DNA of 13,139 nucleotides from an uncultured Rhodospirillaceae bacterium (GCA_900553035.1 USCC01000061.1:1-13139); one strand, 5' to 3'. Positions 1-8,037 are shown, counted from the stretch's first letter. Notes: a model not told the origin generated them from the sequence alone. Program-made: numbers and translations.

Positions 1-1212
1 CTATTTTTTCTGCGGCACGGCCGGAGCCCGCTGATCCAGGCGTTCAATTTCAACATAGGCTTCCGGACACATGGCTGCGTTCTGCAATTCCATCATATAC
101 CGTTCGCCTGTTTCATAAATGACGGCCGTCGGTTTTTCCCGTTTGATTTCTTCCAGGAGTTCCTGTTCCGTGTGCATGGAACGCCACAGAAGGACGGCGT
201 TTTTAAACGTCCGTCGCGTGTAGTCAATCAGACTGCTGAACATGGAATCGCGGACGATCAGGACTTTTCCGTCCACCGGAGCGCGTGAATTGGTACAAAC
301 GATTTTCTGATCTCTCGGACTGCGGACACATTCGCCGTCGGTGTCTTCCGGCAGCAGAGGGACATCGTTGATGTCGACGCATGACCCGGACAGCGAAACC
401 GACATGTTATACACATCGCCGCAATCCAACATATGCCGCTTAATTCCTGTCATTTCCGGAAATTCATGCCCGAAACGGCGGGTCAGCGCCCTGAATCCGA
501 TATATGCGCCCAGCTGTGACCAGTGCGTATCCGTTTTGAAATAAACCTGTCCTTTGCTTTTGGCTTCAAGGATTGGTTTCTTCACATTGACAAATTCAAT
601 GCCCAGCCCGTTGAGAATCGACTCGACCTGTTCATAACGAATCTTTTGAGCCTGCTGATTCCGATAGGCTTTCGGCAGATGTTCCGGATACACGGAAATC
701 TTATTCGGGGGCGCCATGACCAGGAAACGGATGCCGTTCGCGTCAAAAAACTTTTTCTGACACGCCATGTTGGCGGCGAACAGCTTTTCATCCTTTTCGT
801 TCAGAAGCGTTTTACCCGTAAAGTCGCCCAGGATATTTCCTGTTTTCGCATAAACGGCCTGTGGCGAGGAATTGGAATACATCCAGTTGTCAAAGCCGAC
901 GATAACACGCGGGTCGTCTTTTATCTTTTTCCGAAGCTTTTGAAATTTATTGATGAGAAAGGAACGGAACGGGAAATTGTCTTCATAAAAGACATTGAAT
1001 TTTGACGGGAATTTGAACGTGATTTCCGTCGGAAAGGCGGCTTTGGCGCGGTTTTCATGATCCTGTTTTCCCTTGAAGGCGAAAAAGGCGTCACGTTCAG
1101 GCGTTCCCGCCGCCATAAAGACGATTTTTTCGCCGAACGAGGCATAGCTGAAAAAGCCGAAGGCCAGAACAATCAGCAGAAAAACCAGCGTCGATGCAGA
1201 CAGCTTTTTCAT
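1..1212 (-). CDS. AlgJ/AlgX-like SGNH-fold O-acetyltransferase (second paralogue)
   Basis: This 403-aa protein belongs by motif to the AlgJ/AlgX/DHHW group, which transfers or handles acetyl groups on exported polysaccharide. An N-terminal membrane anchor or signal lies at residues 8-25. The early block ENRAKAAFP (53-61), followed by D78, FPFR (80-83) and W110, is typical of the group. The expected catalytic residues are visible: DTHW with D228 and H230, and the serine of RDSM (S323). It is a clear paralogue of the next gene upstream, with the same blocks in the same order, but it has about 20 extra residues after the anchor. Its ATG overlaps the upstream stop as ATGA (4 bp), and GGAAGGG sits 8 nt before the start, so translation is probably coupled. 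The TAG stop is at the window's left edge, so the gene is complete. The family is clear; the polymer modified is unknown. Confidence 0.85.
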   Translation of the reverse strand: MKKLSASTLVFLLIVLAFGFFSYASFGEKIVFMAAGTPERDAFFAFKGKQDHENRAKAAFPTEITFKFPSKFNVFYEDNFPFRSFLINKFQKLRKKIKDDPRVIVGFDNWMYSNSSPQAVYAKTGNILGDFTGKTLLNEKDEKLFAANMACQKKFFDANGIRFLVMAPPNKISVYPEHLPKAYRNQQAQKIRYEQVESILNGLGIEFVNVKKPILEAKSKGQVYFKTDTHWSQLGAYIGFRALTRRFGHEFPEMTGIKRHMLDCGDVYNMSVSLSGSCVDINDVPLLPEDTDGECVRSPRDQKIVCTNSRAPVDGKVLIVRDSMFSSLIDYTRRTFKNAVLLWRSMHTEQELLEEIKREKPTAVIYETGERYMMELQNAAMCPEAYVEIERLDQRAPAVPQKK

Positions 1213-2318
1213 TTGATCGACCCTTCCGCCGCCGGAAGTTCCTTGTTAAGCTTTGAGGCGTTCCGTTCAGCGTAATTGTAAATGACGTAATCGGGTTTTT
1301 CCTTTTCAATGATGTCGAACATTTCTTCGTCCGATACTTTTCCCGACCACAGAAGGATCGCCCGCTGGAAAAGACGGGAAATGTAGGGGAGCATTTTTTC
1401 CGTGAAGGAATCCCGCGCAATGACCACACGCTTTTTGATCGGCGCCGCGTCGTTCGCGCAGATCAGATGGCCTTCGTTGATGCCCTGAGTACATTTTACG
1501 GCCGGGGCTGAAAAGGAAACGAGCGGCTCGAAATGAATGTCGATGCATTCTCCGGCGGCGCCGGACATGCGGAAATTATCGCCGCACGGGACACGATCCG
1601 ACAGGATGGATTCAACCGGAGGAACCGTTCCGCCCAGAGCCTCGGCCAGCTTTGCCGTCGCCAGATAAGCGCCGTAATTGTTCCAGTGCGTGTCCGTTTT
1701 GTAATAAAGAAGATTTTCACCCTTCGCGCCGTAAAAAACCTTTTTCAGATTGATGAAGGGAATACCGGCTTCTGCGGCGGCTTCTTCGGTCTGCTCATAC
1801 TGTGATTTGGGGGCGCGAAGCTTCCGGTACGCTTTGGGGGCGTATTCACCGTAAACCGTCATTTTGTTCGGCGGAAGCATGATCAGGAAGGACGCTCCCC
1901 GGTCGGCGAAATATTTTTTCTGGGCCGCAAGAGAATCCCTGAGAGCGGCCAGCTCTTCCGCATTCAGCAGGGATTTTCCCGTGAAGTCGCCGACGGTGTT
2001 GTCCACCTTTGCATATGTGTCAAACGGTGCGGAATTCAGGAAAATCCAATCCTGATCCCCCATGATGACTTTCGGGTTGTCCTTAATGCTTTTCCGGATG
2101 GTGTAGAATTTCCGGATCAGAAAGGAGCGGAACGGAAAATGATCCTGGTAATACGCGTCAAATTCGACCGGAAATTTTGCCGAAAACGTTGCCGGCAGAG
2201 GGGCTTTGACGCGGTTTTCCGAGTTGTCCGTATCTTCGGCCGGGAAAAAAATAAACACCGAACAGATCAGGACGACCGCCAGAAAGACCCATGTGGAGAC
2301 GTTTAACTTTTTTCCCAT
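1209..2318 (-). CDS. AlgJ/AlgX-like SGNH-fold O-acetyltransferase (first paralogue)
   Basis: This 369-aa protein has one N-terminal hydrophobic segment (about 9-26), which would place the rest in the periplasm. The family blocks are ENRVKAPLP (34-42), D59 with FPFR (61-64), W91, then KTDTHW with D209 and H211, and RDSF with S304. These make a likely Ser/Asp/His catalytic set as in AlgJ and AlgX. In alginate-type systems an MBOAT channel (AlgI) passes acetyl groups across the inner membrane and SGNH partners place them on the polymer. The gene starts 3 bp after the MBOAT stop and overlaps the following paralogue by 4 bp, so the three form a tight operon. No strong ribosome binding site precedes its ATG, which fits translational coupling to the MBOAT gene. 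Two similar SGNH proteins may differ in substrate site or act as a pair; the sequence alone does not decide this. Confidence 0.86.
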   Translation of the reverse strand: MGKKLNVSTWVFLAVVLICSVFIFFPAEDTDNSENRVKAPLPATFSAKFPVEFDAYYQDHFPFRSFLIRKFYTIRKSIKDNPKVIMGDQDWIFLNSAPFDTYAKVDNTVGDFTGKSLLNAEELAALRDSLAAQKKYFADRGASFLIMLPPNKMTVYGEYAPKAYRKLRAPKSQYEQTEEAAAEAGIPFINLKKVFYGAKGENLLYYKTDTHWNNYGAYLATAKLAEALGGTVPPVESILSDRVPCGDNFRMSGAAGECIDIHFEPLVSFSAPAVKCTQGINEGHLICANDAAPIKKRVVIARDSFTEKMLPYISRLFQRAILLWSGKVSDEEMFDIIEKEKPDYVIYNYAERNASKLNKELPAAEGSIK

Positions 2319-2321
2319 GGC

Positions 2322-3737
2322 TTAGAACCTGAAATAAATGAACGGATTGTACGAATTGCCCGCCAGAGCCAGAATGGACAGAGCGAACAGCAGAATTTTC
2401 GCCGTTTCCATGTAGAAGCTTCCCTGCAGGTACGGCGGAACGTATTGCAGCCATTTATCCTTGTATTTACGCCATATCATGACAAAGGGACCCGAACAGA
2501 TCAGGGCCGCAATGATGGCCAGCCGCGGTTCGTTCGTCACCAGGATGTTCAGATAGGAGGTATCCATGTTTTTGAAACTGAACATGTGCGAAACGTAGGC
2601 GATGGCTTCACCGATTGTATTTGTCCGGAAAATGACCATGCCGATGATGACAATCAGCAGAGTATAGATATGACGGACGATGGGATTCAAAACTCTTTTA
2701 TTGAAATCAACAGCACGTTCGAACATAAGGAACAGGCCGTTCCATATGCCCCAGATGACAAAGTTCCACGCCGCGCCGTGCCACAGACCCGTCAGGAAAA
2801 AGACGATGAAAATGTTCAGATATGTCCTGAACGTTCCGGCGCGGCTGCCGCCGAGCGGAATATAGACGTACTGTTTGAACCATGTTGCCAGCGAAATATG
2901 CCAGCGCCGCCAGAATTCCTGGATGGAGGAGGAAACGTACGGATAATTGAAGTTTTCCTGAAATGTGAAACCGAACATGCGGCCCAGACCGATGGCCATG
3001 TCAGAATATCCGGAGAAATCGAAATAAATCTGAAGCGAATAGGCAATCGCGCCCGCCCACGCGGCCGGCGTGCTCAAATCGGCGGCTTCCAGAGCGAAAA
3101 TGGTATCGGCGGCTTTTCCGGCGATATTGGCCAGCAGGATTTTTTTCGCAAAACCAAAGATGAAGCGGGAAACGCCGTAATTGAACATTTCCGGCGTGAT
3201 GTTCCTTTTTGTCAGCTGATCTTCAATATCATGGTACTTGATGATCGGTCCGGCCACCATCTGGGGGAAAAAGGCGATGTACAGGCCCATCTTGATGAAA
3301 TTGCGCTGCGGTTTCACTTCGCCGCGGTAAATGTCCACCAGATAGGAAATGGCCTGGAAGGTGTAGAATGAAATACCGATCGGCAACGGAATTTCCTTCG
3401 CGCTGATTTCCAGAGACAACAGAATGTTCAGATTATCAATAAGGAAATCGGTGTATTTGAAATGCGCCAGAATTAAAAGGTTGATGAGAGTCCCGATAAG
3501 AACGGCCGTTTTTTTCATTTTCGGCGTTGAGGCGCCGCCGACCCACTGACCCAGGAAATAGTTCGCCGTCACGGACGCCATCATCAGAAAGACGTAGTAC
3601 GGTTCGCCCCACGCGTAGAAAATCAGGCTGGCGATCAGGAGCAGAACGTTGCGGTAGACGGGCGATTTAACGGAGAAATAAAGAATCAGGAGAGGGGGAA
3701 GAAAGCACCATAAAAAAAGGAACGAGCTGAAAATCAT
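2322..3737 (-). CDS. MBOAT-family membrane O-acyltransferase, AlgI-like
   Basis: A 471-aa polytopic membrane protein of normal AlgI length. Hydrophobic segments run through the whole chain, including about 6-22, 30-60, 78-92 and 120-134, then clusters at 226-250, 305-345, 356-370, 405-420 and 447-461. Signature elements are the block ending in WRRWH with H280, the IPLGG loop (293-297), and TGLWHG with the conserved membrane-embedded H320. The C-terminus PFIYFRF is also typical of the AlgI branch. AlgI homologues take acetyl from a cytoplasmic donor and hand it across the inner membrane to periplasmic SGNH partners. Two such partners follow directly, so the cassette is self-contained for acetyl transfer. 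AGAGG lies 5 nt before the ATG. No glycosyltransferase or polymerase gene is in view, so the target polysaccharide must be encoded elsewhere. Confidence 0.93.
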   Translation of the reverse strand: MIFSSFLFLWCFLPPLLILYFSVKSPVYRNVLLLIASLIFYAWGEPYYVFLMMASVTANYFLGQWVGGASTPKMKKTAVLIGTLINLLILAHFKYTDFLIDNLNILLSLEISAKEIPLPIGISFYTFQAISYLVDIYRGEVKPQRNFIKMGLYIAFFPQMVAGPIIKYHDIEDQLTKRNITPEMFNYGVSRFIFGFAKKILLANIAGKAADTIFALEAADLSTPAAWAGAIAYSLQIYFDFSGYSDMAIGLGRMFGFTFQENFNYPYVSSSIQEFWRRWHISLATWFKQYVYIPLGGSRAGTFRTYLNIFIVFFLTGLWHGAAWNFVIWGIWNGLFLMFERAVDFNKRVLNPIVRHIYTLLIVIIGMVIFRTNTIGEAIAYVSHMFSFKNMDTSYLNILVTNEPRLAIIAALICSGPFVMIWRKYKDKWLQYVPPYLQGSFYMETAKILLFALSILALAGNSYNPFIYFRF

Positions 3738-3778
3738 AGGGGCCTCTGTACTTTTTCGTCTGTATGAAAGAGAACCGA

Positions 3779-3806
3779 ATTATATAGGAGCGCCTGAAAA
3801 AAGCAA
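3779..3806 (-). promoter_or_regulatory. Sigma-70-type promoter of the MBOAT operon
   Basis: Reading the minus strand, -35 TTGCTT (3806-3801) is followed by a 16-bp spacer and a perfect -10 TATAAT (3784-3779). This predicts a short leader of about 35 nt before the MBOAT ATG. It is one of the two best sigma-70 matches in the window. Confidence 0.7.
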
Positions 3807-3854
3807 GCGGCGAAACAGGATTGTTATATCGGCGTATAAATAAGGAAACGCGCC

Positions 3855-4787
3855 CTATTCCGGCTGTCCCGGTTCTTTTTCAAGTTCCTGAAGGTCAAGA
3901 AGCGAAAGCCTGTACTGTTTGATCAGGTGTTTCAGCATGTCGGGATAGATAAACGGCTTGGACGGGAAGTTCAGAAGCATCCCGGCCGTCAGATAGCCGT
4001 TGGGCTTTTCATTCATCCGGCGGTATCTCTGCCGGGCGATGCGGAAATTTTCAAAATAACCGCTCGTGTTCAGATAATGAATATAGCTGAGGATTGAATC
4101 ATACACTGTCGGGAATGTTTTGATGCGGTATTGGGGGCCGGGCTTCTGCTTTTCTTCGGGCACGATGCCGTTCCCGTCCCAGTCCTTTTCCAGAAAAAGG
4201 GCGTTGTATTCCCGCGCGTAACGGCTGGTCGCCCATCCGGTTGCCTCGGCGGACATGGCCAGTAACAGCGTTGGCGGGATCGCGTCGACACGAAGAGACA
4301 GCTCGCTGAAGGCGGCGGGGAGGCCTGTGGCCGTGACTCCATATTTCTGCGCCGTTTTTCTTACTTTTTCCTCGCCCTCCGGAAGCAGTTCGCCGCGAAT
4401 TTCAAATTCTTTTTTCAGCTTTTCCAGTTCGGCACGTTCTTTTTCGACAGCGGCATTGGCTTTTAAAATAAGAGGCGTCATCATTTCAACAAACAACGCC
4501 GGCCGGATATCATCGTATCTGGAACGGTTGAAGTCAGAAGGGACGGCTTCGGCAAACAGGCGCGGAATCGGCTTCTGATTCAGAATGTAGTCGGAGATCC
4601 GGTAGCCGCGTCCGGAAAAGAGACGGTCAAGTTCCGCTGTTTTCACCGGCGGAATGAAGGTGCCCTCGGCGTTTGTCTTCAGGACGGCCGGGCCGTTGCG
4701 GAAAGCCAGAAAAAGCAGGACGGCCGCCCCCGCGGCAAAAACGGCGGCGAAAATTGTCCGGCGGGAGAAACGGTCGGAGAAAGTCAT
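3855..4787 (-). CDS. Bax-like glucosaminidase-domain protein, membrane-anchored
   Basis: A 310-aa protein with an N-terminal membrane segment (about 11-29), a central coiled-coil-like charged stretch (113-143), and a C-terminal glucosaminidase domain (PF01832, Bax subgroup) from about 165. Bax hallmarks are IPPTLLLAM (170-178), GWATSRYA (184-191), NALF (195-198), GIVP (207-210), YIHYLNT (235-241) and the following Arg-rich helix. Members cleave peptidoglycan glycan strands or are related to enzymes that do. One oddity: the family motif usually reads xESGWG or xETGWG, whereas this protein reads AEATGWA. The catalytic-Glu position is therefore Ala182, with Glu181 one residue before it. A DxDGNG loop (202-207) is also present. 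I chose ATG at 4787 because GGAGG lies 5 nt before it. An upstream ATG at 4841 would lie inside the preceding gene. The gene follows the DUF2333 gene by 10 bp and is probably co-transcribed. Confidence 0.82.
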   Translation of the reverse strand: MTFSDRFSRRTIFAAVFAAGAAVLLFLAFRNGPAVLKTNAEGTFIPPVKTAELDRLFSGRGYRISDYILNQKPIPRLFAEAVPSDFNRSRYDDIRPALFVEMMTPLILKANAAVEKERAELEKLKKEFEIRGELLPEGEEKVRKTAQKYGVTATGLPAAFSELSLRVDAIPPTLLLAMSAEATGWATSRYAREYNALFLEKDWDGNGIVPEEKQKPGPQYRIKTFPTVYDSILSYIHYLNTSGYFENFRIARQRYRRMNEKPNGYLTAGMLLNFPSKPFIYPDMLKHLIKQYRLSLLDLQELEKEPGQPE

Positions 4788-4797
4788 GCATCCCTCC

Positions 4798-5862
4798 TCA
4801 GTCCAGCAGACGCCGCATTTCCTGAATATCCGCCCGGGCATGCGTCAGGTAGAAACCGAGAGCCAGAAGATGGTTCGGCATGAACTGGGTTTCCGGGCTG
4901 CCGTTTGTGACGAACAGCGGCTGAATCATCAGAGCCTGCCTGAGCGAAGCCTCCGCGTCCAGCCACAGCCACCGGACGGCGTCATTTTCAAAGGCGTCCT
5001 TGAAATCTTCGCGGATATCTCGCAGGACAAGGAAAGAGACATAAACCTGCCCCTTGACATTATAAAAGACGTCGTCCGCCTGCATGTCGAACAGTCTTTT
5101 TTCATATTTGGAAACCTGCTTGCGGATGGTTTCGGCATTTCCTTTCAACCCGTCGGACAGTGAAGTCAGAAGGGCGGACAGCGTTGCCGGATCCGTACTG
5201 AAGGCGGCGGTTCCTTCGGCGATTTTTTCTTCATAGCGGGTCAGGTCGGTGCGGGCGTTTTGATAACTGCGCTGTGCCGAAACGGTGGGTTGCCATCCCG
5301 CGACGTACCAGGTCGTGCCCGGATAAGCCAGGGCTGCCGCGGCTTTTTTCAGATCGTCGCTTTCGGGGTTCCGGGCCGCCAGGACATCAACCGTCCGGCG
5401 GATACCGTCCATGATACCCGTCTGATATCCGGGCATGTTGTCCAGAATGGCCGATGGGAAGATGAAGGGAAGACTCGGCGTCCAGACATGTTCGTTGACC
5501 TCGCGATTGATCAGGGCGGACAGTGTCGCGACCGTTTTTGGCGAATCTTCAGCCGTTTCACCCGAAAATCCCGGATTAACGTCAATGCGGTGAATCAGAA
5601 GCGCGCCGACCGGATAATATAAAATAAGAAAAGCGAACAGGCCGCCCAGCAACCAGTGCCACCAGCGCAGGACAAAGGAAACCATGTTTTCCGTCGTCGG
5701 CGGAGTGAAACGGACGGACGTTTTCAGGAAAACCTTTATTTTTTTCCATGCCGCAGAGAGGAAATTCCTGACCCCGGCCAAAAGGTTAAAGAGGCGCGTG
5801 TGCCTGAATCGGCCGGGAATTTCCCGGAAAAAAGCGGATATACGTGAAAAATGTTCTTTCAT
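4798..5862 (-). CDS. DUF2333 family inner-membrane protein
   Basis: A 354-aa protein matching the DUF2333 family (PF10095) by recognisable blocks: NREVNEHVWTPSLPF (119-133), LDNMPGYQTG (140-149), and YPGTTW (180-185). It begins with a basic, amphipathic 60-residue region, then one membrane helix (about 67-90), then a mostly helical domain that would lie in the periplasm. The function of the family is not established. Its position directly before a Bax-like glucosaminidase gene (10 bp apart, same strand) suggests that the two act together in the cell wall or envelope; this is inference from context. The ribosome binding site is weak (a GAG about 10 nt before the ATG). It is transcribed divergently from dnaK, and a good sigma-70-type promoter lies about 40-65 bp upstream. 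Confidence 0.82.
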   Translation of the reverse strand: MKEHFSRISAFFREIPGRFRHTRLFNLLAGVRNFLSAAWKKIKVFLKTSVRFTPPTTENMVSFVLRWWHWLLGGLFAFLILYYPVGALLIHRIDVNPGFSGETAEDSPKTVATLSALINREVNEHVWTPSLPFIFPSAILDNMPGYQTGIMDGIRRTVDVLAARNPESDDLKKAAAALAYPGTTWYVAGWQPTVSAQRSYQNARTDLTRYEEKIAEGTAAFSTDPATLSALLTSLSDGLKGNAETIRKQVSKYEKRLFDMQADDVFYNVKGQVYVSFLVLRDIREDFKDAFENDAVRWLWLDAEASLRQALMIQPLFVTNGSPETQFMPNHLLALGFYLTHARADIQEMRRLLD

Positions 5863-5898
5863 CGGCGGCTCGTTTCTAAATCATAAAGACGTGTTCTT

Positions 5899-5927
5899 AT
5901 CATACAGGCGGCATGCTAAAATGTCAC
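5899..5927 (-). promoter_or_regulatory. Sigma-70-type promoter of the DUF2333-Bax operon
   Basis: On the minus strand GTGACA (5927-5922, one mismatch to TTGACA) is followed by a 17-bp spacer and TATGAT (5904-5899, one mismatch to TATAAT). The predicted leader is about 30 nt. This is a motif match only. Confidence 0.6.
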
Positions 5928-5946
5928 TCAATTGTATGGGAGGGAA

Positions 5947-5964
5947 TGTTTTTTATAAAAAACA
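5947..5964. promoter_or_regulatory. 18-bp perfect palindrome between divergent promoters
   Basis: TGTTTTTTATAAAAAACA is its own reverse complement. It lies between the -35 of the leftward DUF2333 promoter and the -35 of the rightward heat-shock promoter, so a dimeric regulator could bind there. Its TATAAA core (5954-5959) with TTGTAT (5932-5937) at 16 bp could instead be a second, housekeeping promoter for dnaK. The sequence does not decide between these readings, and an AT-rich palindrome can also arise by chance. Confidence 0.4.
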
Positions 5965-5975
5965 GCACCGACACG

Positions 5976-6004
5976 GTTGCGAAAAAGAACACCCCCGCCT
6001 ATAT
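5976..6004 (+). promoter_or_regulatory. RpoH (sigma-32) heat-shock promoter of dnaK
   Basis: GTTG (5976-5979), an 18-bp spacer, then CCTATAT (5998-6004) match the alphaproteobacterial RpoH consensus CTTG-N17/18-CYTATNT with a single mismatch. It also reads as TTGCGA-17-TATATA for sigma-70. The predicted leader to the dnaK ATG is about 45-50 nt, and GAGG (6048-6051) lies 7 nt before the ATG. Confidence 0.7.
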
Positions 6005-6058
6005 AACACTGCGATGGTTGCGCTTATTGTTATTTTCTAAGGAAAACGAGGTTAGTTT

Positions 6059-7981
6059 ATGGGAAAAGTTATTGGTATTGATCTGGGTACGACGAACTCG
6101 TGCTTTGCCATCATGGACGGCAAGGACGCCCGTGTGATTGAAAATGCAGAAGGCACCCGCACGACGCCTTCGATGGTTGCTTTTACGCAGGGCGGGGAAC
6201 GTCTGGTCGGCCAGCCGGCAAAGCGTCAGGCTGTCACAAATCCGGAAGGCACGTTCTTTGCGATTAAACGTCTGATCGGGCGCCGTTATACGGACAAGCA
6301 GGTTGAAAAGGCAAAAGGCCTGGTGCCGTATCAGATCATTTCGGGTGAAAACGGCGATGCGTGGGTCGAAGCGTACGGCAAGAAATACGCCCCGAGCCAG
6401 GTTTCCGCCTTTATTCTGCAGAAACTCAAGGAAGACGCCGAGGCCTTTCTGGGCGAACCGGTGACACAGGCTGTCATTACCGTTCCGGCGTATTTCGATG
6501 ACTCACAACGTCAGGCGACCAAGGACGCCGGCAAAATCGCGGGGCTGGAAGTCCTGCGCATCATCAACGAACCGACGGCGGCGGCTCTGGCCTATGGGCT
6601 GGATAAGAAGAATTCCGGCACGATTGTCGTTTATGACCTGGGCGGCGGTACGTTTGACGTGTCCATCCTGGAAATCGGCGATGGCGTGTTTGAGGTGAAA
6701 GCCACAAACGGCGATACGTTCCTGGGCGGCGAAGACTTTGACGCACGCATCATCAACTATCTGGCCGACGAATTCCAGAAAGAGCAGGGAATTGATCTGC
6801 GCAACGACAAACTGGCCCTGCAGCGTCTGAAGGAAGCGGCTGAAAAAGCCAAAATCGAACTGTCCAGCGCACAGCAAACCGAAATCAACCTGCCGTTCAT
6901 TACGGCGGATCAGACCGGGCCGAAACATCTGAATGTCAAACTGACGCGCGCCAAGATGGAATCCCTGGTCGAAGACCTGCTGGAACGCACGATTGAACCG
7001 TGCAAGGCGGCTTTGAAGGATGCCGGACTGAAACCCGGCGACATTAACGAAGTCATTCTGGTCGGCGGTATGACACGTATGCCCAAGGTTCAGGAGCTGG
7101 TGAAGGAATTCTTCGGCCGTGAACCGCACAAGGGTGTGAACCCGGACGAAGTCGTTGCGCTGGGCGCGGCGATTCAGGGCGGCGTGCTGAAAGGCGACGT
7201 CAAAGACGTTCTGCTTCTGGACGTGACGCCGCTGTCTTTGGGCATTGAAACGCTGGGCGGTGTGTTTACGCGCCTGATTGACCGCAACACGACGATTCCG
7301 ACGCGCAAAAGCCAGGTGTTCTCCACGGCGGAAGACGGCCAGACGGCCGTAACCATCCGCGTGTTCCAGGGCGAACGCGAAATGACTGCGGACAACAAGC
7401 TTCTGGGACAGTTCGATCTGGTCGGCATTCCCCCCGCTCCGCGCGGTATGCCGCAGATTGAAGTCACCTTTGACATTGACGCGAACGGCATTGTGAACGT
7501 TTCCGCAAAGGATAAGGCGACCGGCAAGGAACAGACCATCCGCATTCAGTCTTCGGGCGGCCTGAGCGAAGCCGATATTGACAAGATGGTCAAGGACGCC
7601 GAGACGCACGCTTCCGAAGACAAGAAACGCAAGGAAGCCGTTGAAGCCCGGAACCGTGCCGAAAGCCTGATTCATGCAACCGAAAAGAACCTGAAAGACC
7701 TGGGCGACAAGGTGGCTCCGGCCGATAAGGAAAAGGTCGAAGCCGACATCAAGGCGCTGCAGGAAGTCCTGGAATCCGGAGACGTTGAGAAAATCAACGC
7801 CAAATCCGAAGCTCTGATGCAGTCCTCCATGAAGATCGGCGAGGCGCTGTACAAAGAGCAGCAGGCCGGACAGCCCGGCGCTGAGGCTGCCGGAAACGAC
7901 GCCGGTGCGGGAACGGAAGAAGCGGCAAAACCGCAAGATGACGTTGTTGATGCCGATTTTGAAGAAGTCAAGAAGGACTAA
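6059..7981 (+). CDS. dnaK: Chaperone protein DnaK (Hsp70)
   Basis: A full-length 640-aa cytoplasmic ATP-driven chaperone. The nucleotide-binding domain shows phosphate-1 GIDLGTTNS (6-14), the hinge-side EPTAAALAYG (171-180), phosphate-2 DLGGGTFD (193-200) and the adenosine motif GGMTRMP. The hydrophobic linker block containing DVLLLDVTPLSLG leads into the substrate-binding domain. A helical lid follows, then an Ala/Gly-rich tail ending in DVVDADFEEVKKD, typical of proteobacterial DnaK. It binds and releases unfolded polypeptides and works with DnaJ (the next gene) and GrpE (not in the window). An RpoH-like promoter lies upstream, and a hairpin terminator separates it from dnaJ, which would give more DnaK than DnaJ. 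Nothing is missing from the protein. Confidence 0.99.
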   Translation: MGKVIGIDLGTTNSCFAIMDGKDARVIENAEGTRTTPSMVAFTQGGERLVGQPAKRQAVTNPEGTFFAIKRLIGRRYTDKQVEKAKGLVPYQIISGENGDAWVEAYGKKYAPSQVSAFILQKLKEDAEAFLGEPVTQAVITVPAYFDDSQRQATKDAGKIAGLEVLRIINEPTAAALAYGLDKKNSGTIVVYDLGGGTFDVSILEIGDGVFEVKATNGDTFLGGEDFDARIINYLADEFQKEQGIDLRNDKLALQRLKEAAEKAKIELSSAQQTEINLPFITADQTGPKHLNVKLTRAKMESLVEDLLERTIEPCKAALKDAGLKPGDINEVILVGGMTRMPKVQELVKEFFGREPHKGVNPDEVVALGAAIQGGVLKGDVKDVLLLDVTPLSLGIETLGGVFTRLIDRNTTIPTRKSQVFSTAEDGQTAVTIRVFQGEREMTADNKLLGQFDLVGIPPAPRGMPQIEVTFDIDANGIVNVSAKDKATGKEQTIRIQSSGGLSEADIDKMVKDAETHASEDKKRKEAVEARNRAESLIHATEKNLKDLGDKVAPADKEKVEADIKALQEVLESGDVEKINAKSEALMQSSMKIGEALYKEQQAGQPGAEAAGNDAGAGTEEAAKPQDDVVDADFEEVKKD

Positions 7982-7998
7982 TCCTTGCTAAATGACAG

Positions 7999-8037
7999 CC
8001 GTTCGGAGTACAACTGAGTTCTCCGAACGGTTTTTTC
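7999..8037 (+). terminator. Rho-independent terminator/attenuator between dnaK and dnaJ
   Basis: A perfect 10-bp stem (CCGTTCGGAG at 7999-8008 and CTCCGAACGG at 8021-8030) with a 12-nt loop is followed by six T. The dnaJ ATG is only 19 nt past the T run and I see no separate dnaJ promoter. The hairpin therefore probably lets only part of dnaK transcription through. Confidence 0.88.

Noticed and set aside
523..1005. A 160-codon plus-strand open frame inside the second AlgJ/AlgX-like gene.
   Set aside because: It overlaps a gene with clear catalytic motifs, has no supporting ribosome binding site, and mirrors the opposite strand's codon pattern.
2445..3371. A 308-codon open frame on the plus strand, antisense to the MBOAT gene.
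   Set aside because: Its translation is low-complexity shadow sequence with no domain features, and the minus strand carries a full MBOAT protein with both conserved His residues.
4788..4841. An upstream start for the Bax-like gene at 4841, adding 18 residues.
   Set aside because: It would overlap the DUF2333 gene and ignore the GGAGG placed 5 nt before ATG 4787. The added residues look like out-of-frame DUF2333 sequence.
5913..6137. Short plus-strand frames across the dnaK leader.
   Set aside because: They cross the promoter and run into dnaK in another frame, with no supporting signals beyond a chance AGGG.
6503..7936. A 477-codon open frame on the minus strand, antisense to dnaK.
   Set aside because: Long antisense frames opposite dnaK are a known by-product of its codon use. 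It has no ribosome binding site or family motifs, while dnaK is unmistakable on the other strand.
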